Source of the DNA: Thiolinea disciformis DSM 14473
Lineage (GTDB): Bacteria > Pseudomonadota > Gammaproteobacteria > Thiotrichales > Thiotrichaceae
Length of the DNA stretch: 62,409 nucleotides
Reading direction: 5' to 3'
Assembly (NCBI RefSeq): GCF_000371925.1
Contig: NZ_AQVE01000025.1
Coordinates: forward strand, 1 to 62,409
This document shows positions 62,164 to 62,409 of the stretch, one piece after another; the first letter of the stretch is position 1, and each line of letters starts with the position of its first letter. The translations under genes and the position numbers were made by a program. Under the pieces are notes generated by a model. It saw nothing but the letters and a program-made list of their open reading frames with translations, ran no database searches and had not been told where the DNA came from.

Positions 62164-62409
62164 TGGAGCTTTATCGTTAAAGGCATTTGATCTGAGGAAG
62201 AGGTGTGTATGGCCACCGTACCAGTCGACTGCCGCTACTGTCAAAGTGCATCGATTTACAAACACGGCTATGCGCGTAGTGGTGAACCGCGTTACCGCTG
62301 CCGTGATTGCCAACGTAGTTTTCAACTTTACTATCATAATGTGGGCAACCGCGACGGTATTCCCGAAAAAATTGTTGAGATGGCGATCAATGGTTCAGGG
62401 GTTAGAGAT
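62155..62409 (+). mobile_element. IS1-family insertion sequence, left part
   Basis: An insA gene lies about 50 bp inside the break of the integrase frame. The left terminal repeat should be near 62155-62180 but could not be fixed without the right end, which is outside the window. Confidence 0.75.
62209..62409 (+). CDS. insA: IS1-family InsA (partial)
   Basis: 67 residues to the window edge. A zinc-ribbon start (VDCRYCQSASIYKHGYARSG, RYRCRDCQRSFQLYY) and EKIVEMAINGSGVRD match IS1 InsA, the DNA-binding part of the InsAB' transposase. AGAGG lies about 6 nt before the ATG. Continues past the window. Confidence 0.9.
   Translation, partial: MATVPVDCRYCQSASIYKHGYARSGEPRYRCRDCQRSFQLYYHNVGNRDGIPEKIVEMAINGSGVRD

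Overview
The window looks like a gammaproteobacterial chromosome, possibly Thiotrichales/Thiothrix-like. That is inferred from gene order (thrS-infC-rpmI-rplT-pheST-ihfA-merR, tsaD, coaX) and general protein character; the genus is a guess. About 30 kb of core genes (21.2-51.7 kb) is flanked on both sides by accessory DNA.

Left accessory DNA (1-7.4 kb): the 3' part of an LRR-Roc-COR-TIR gene with a small membrane-protein partner. A minus-strand integrase module follows (phosphoribosyltransferase, tyrosine integrase, excisionase, two small genes, gpA-type HUH replication endonuclease). The gpA frame loses its start codon exactly where an att repeat begins.

Satellite element (7,423-21,046): 13.6 kb bounded by 23-bp direct copies of the 3' end of tRNA-Ser(UGA). 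It has a P4-type integrase beside the tRNA, a ProQ/FinO protein, HicAB, and a P2-type scaffold-protease/capsid/small-terminase block. A run of small overlapping genes, a membrane-anchored putative DNA-binding protein, an AlpA regulator and a P4-alpha-like primase-helicase follow, then an iteron-rich presumed origin. No portal, large terminase or tail gene is present. It therefore reads as a helper-dependent satellite that makes its own capsid protein.

Core (21.2-51.7 kb): glycerophosphodiesterase, stress and META proteins; a quaternary-amine-type pair (MttB-like methyltransferase plus TMADH/DgcA-like flavoprotein) with a divergent LysR regulator; a copper cluster (PCuAC, outer-membrane barrel, MbnH, MbnP, sigma-54 activator); tsaD, rlmD, an exonuclease, coaX, tRNA-Pro, ihfA, pheST, the L20/L35/IF3/ThrS block (infC with an apparent ATC start), and selO.

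Right accessory DNA (51.8-62.4 kb): a relic type I-E CRISPR unit fused in frame to a Cro-like gene, a divergent CI-like gene with operators between, a toxin-antitoxin-chaperone (HigBA-SecB-like) operon and VapBC. Then comes a tightly coupled plus-strand operon of unrecognised small and membrane proteins, a lytic transglycosylase and an FtsK/SpoIIIE-type DNA pump, ending in an integrase cut by an IS1-family element at the window edge. Operators resembling those of the CI/Cro pair lie upstream of this operon. Its genes carry phased GTTGAC/GTCAAC arrays, including a ~30-nt repeat conserved as DNA while read in different frames. The best candidates for something undescribed are the capsid-encoding satellite and this FtsK/transglycosylase element. 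Both encode a membrane-anchored protein with a helical or winged-helix-like C-terminus whose gene contains a short-motif array.
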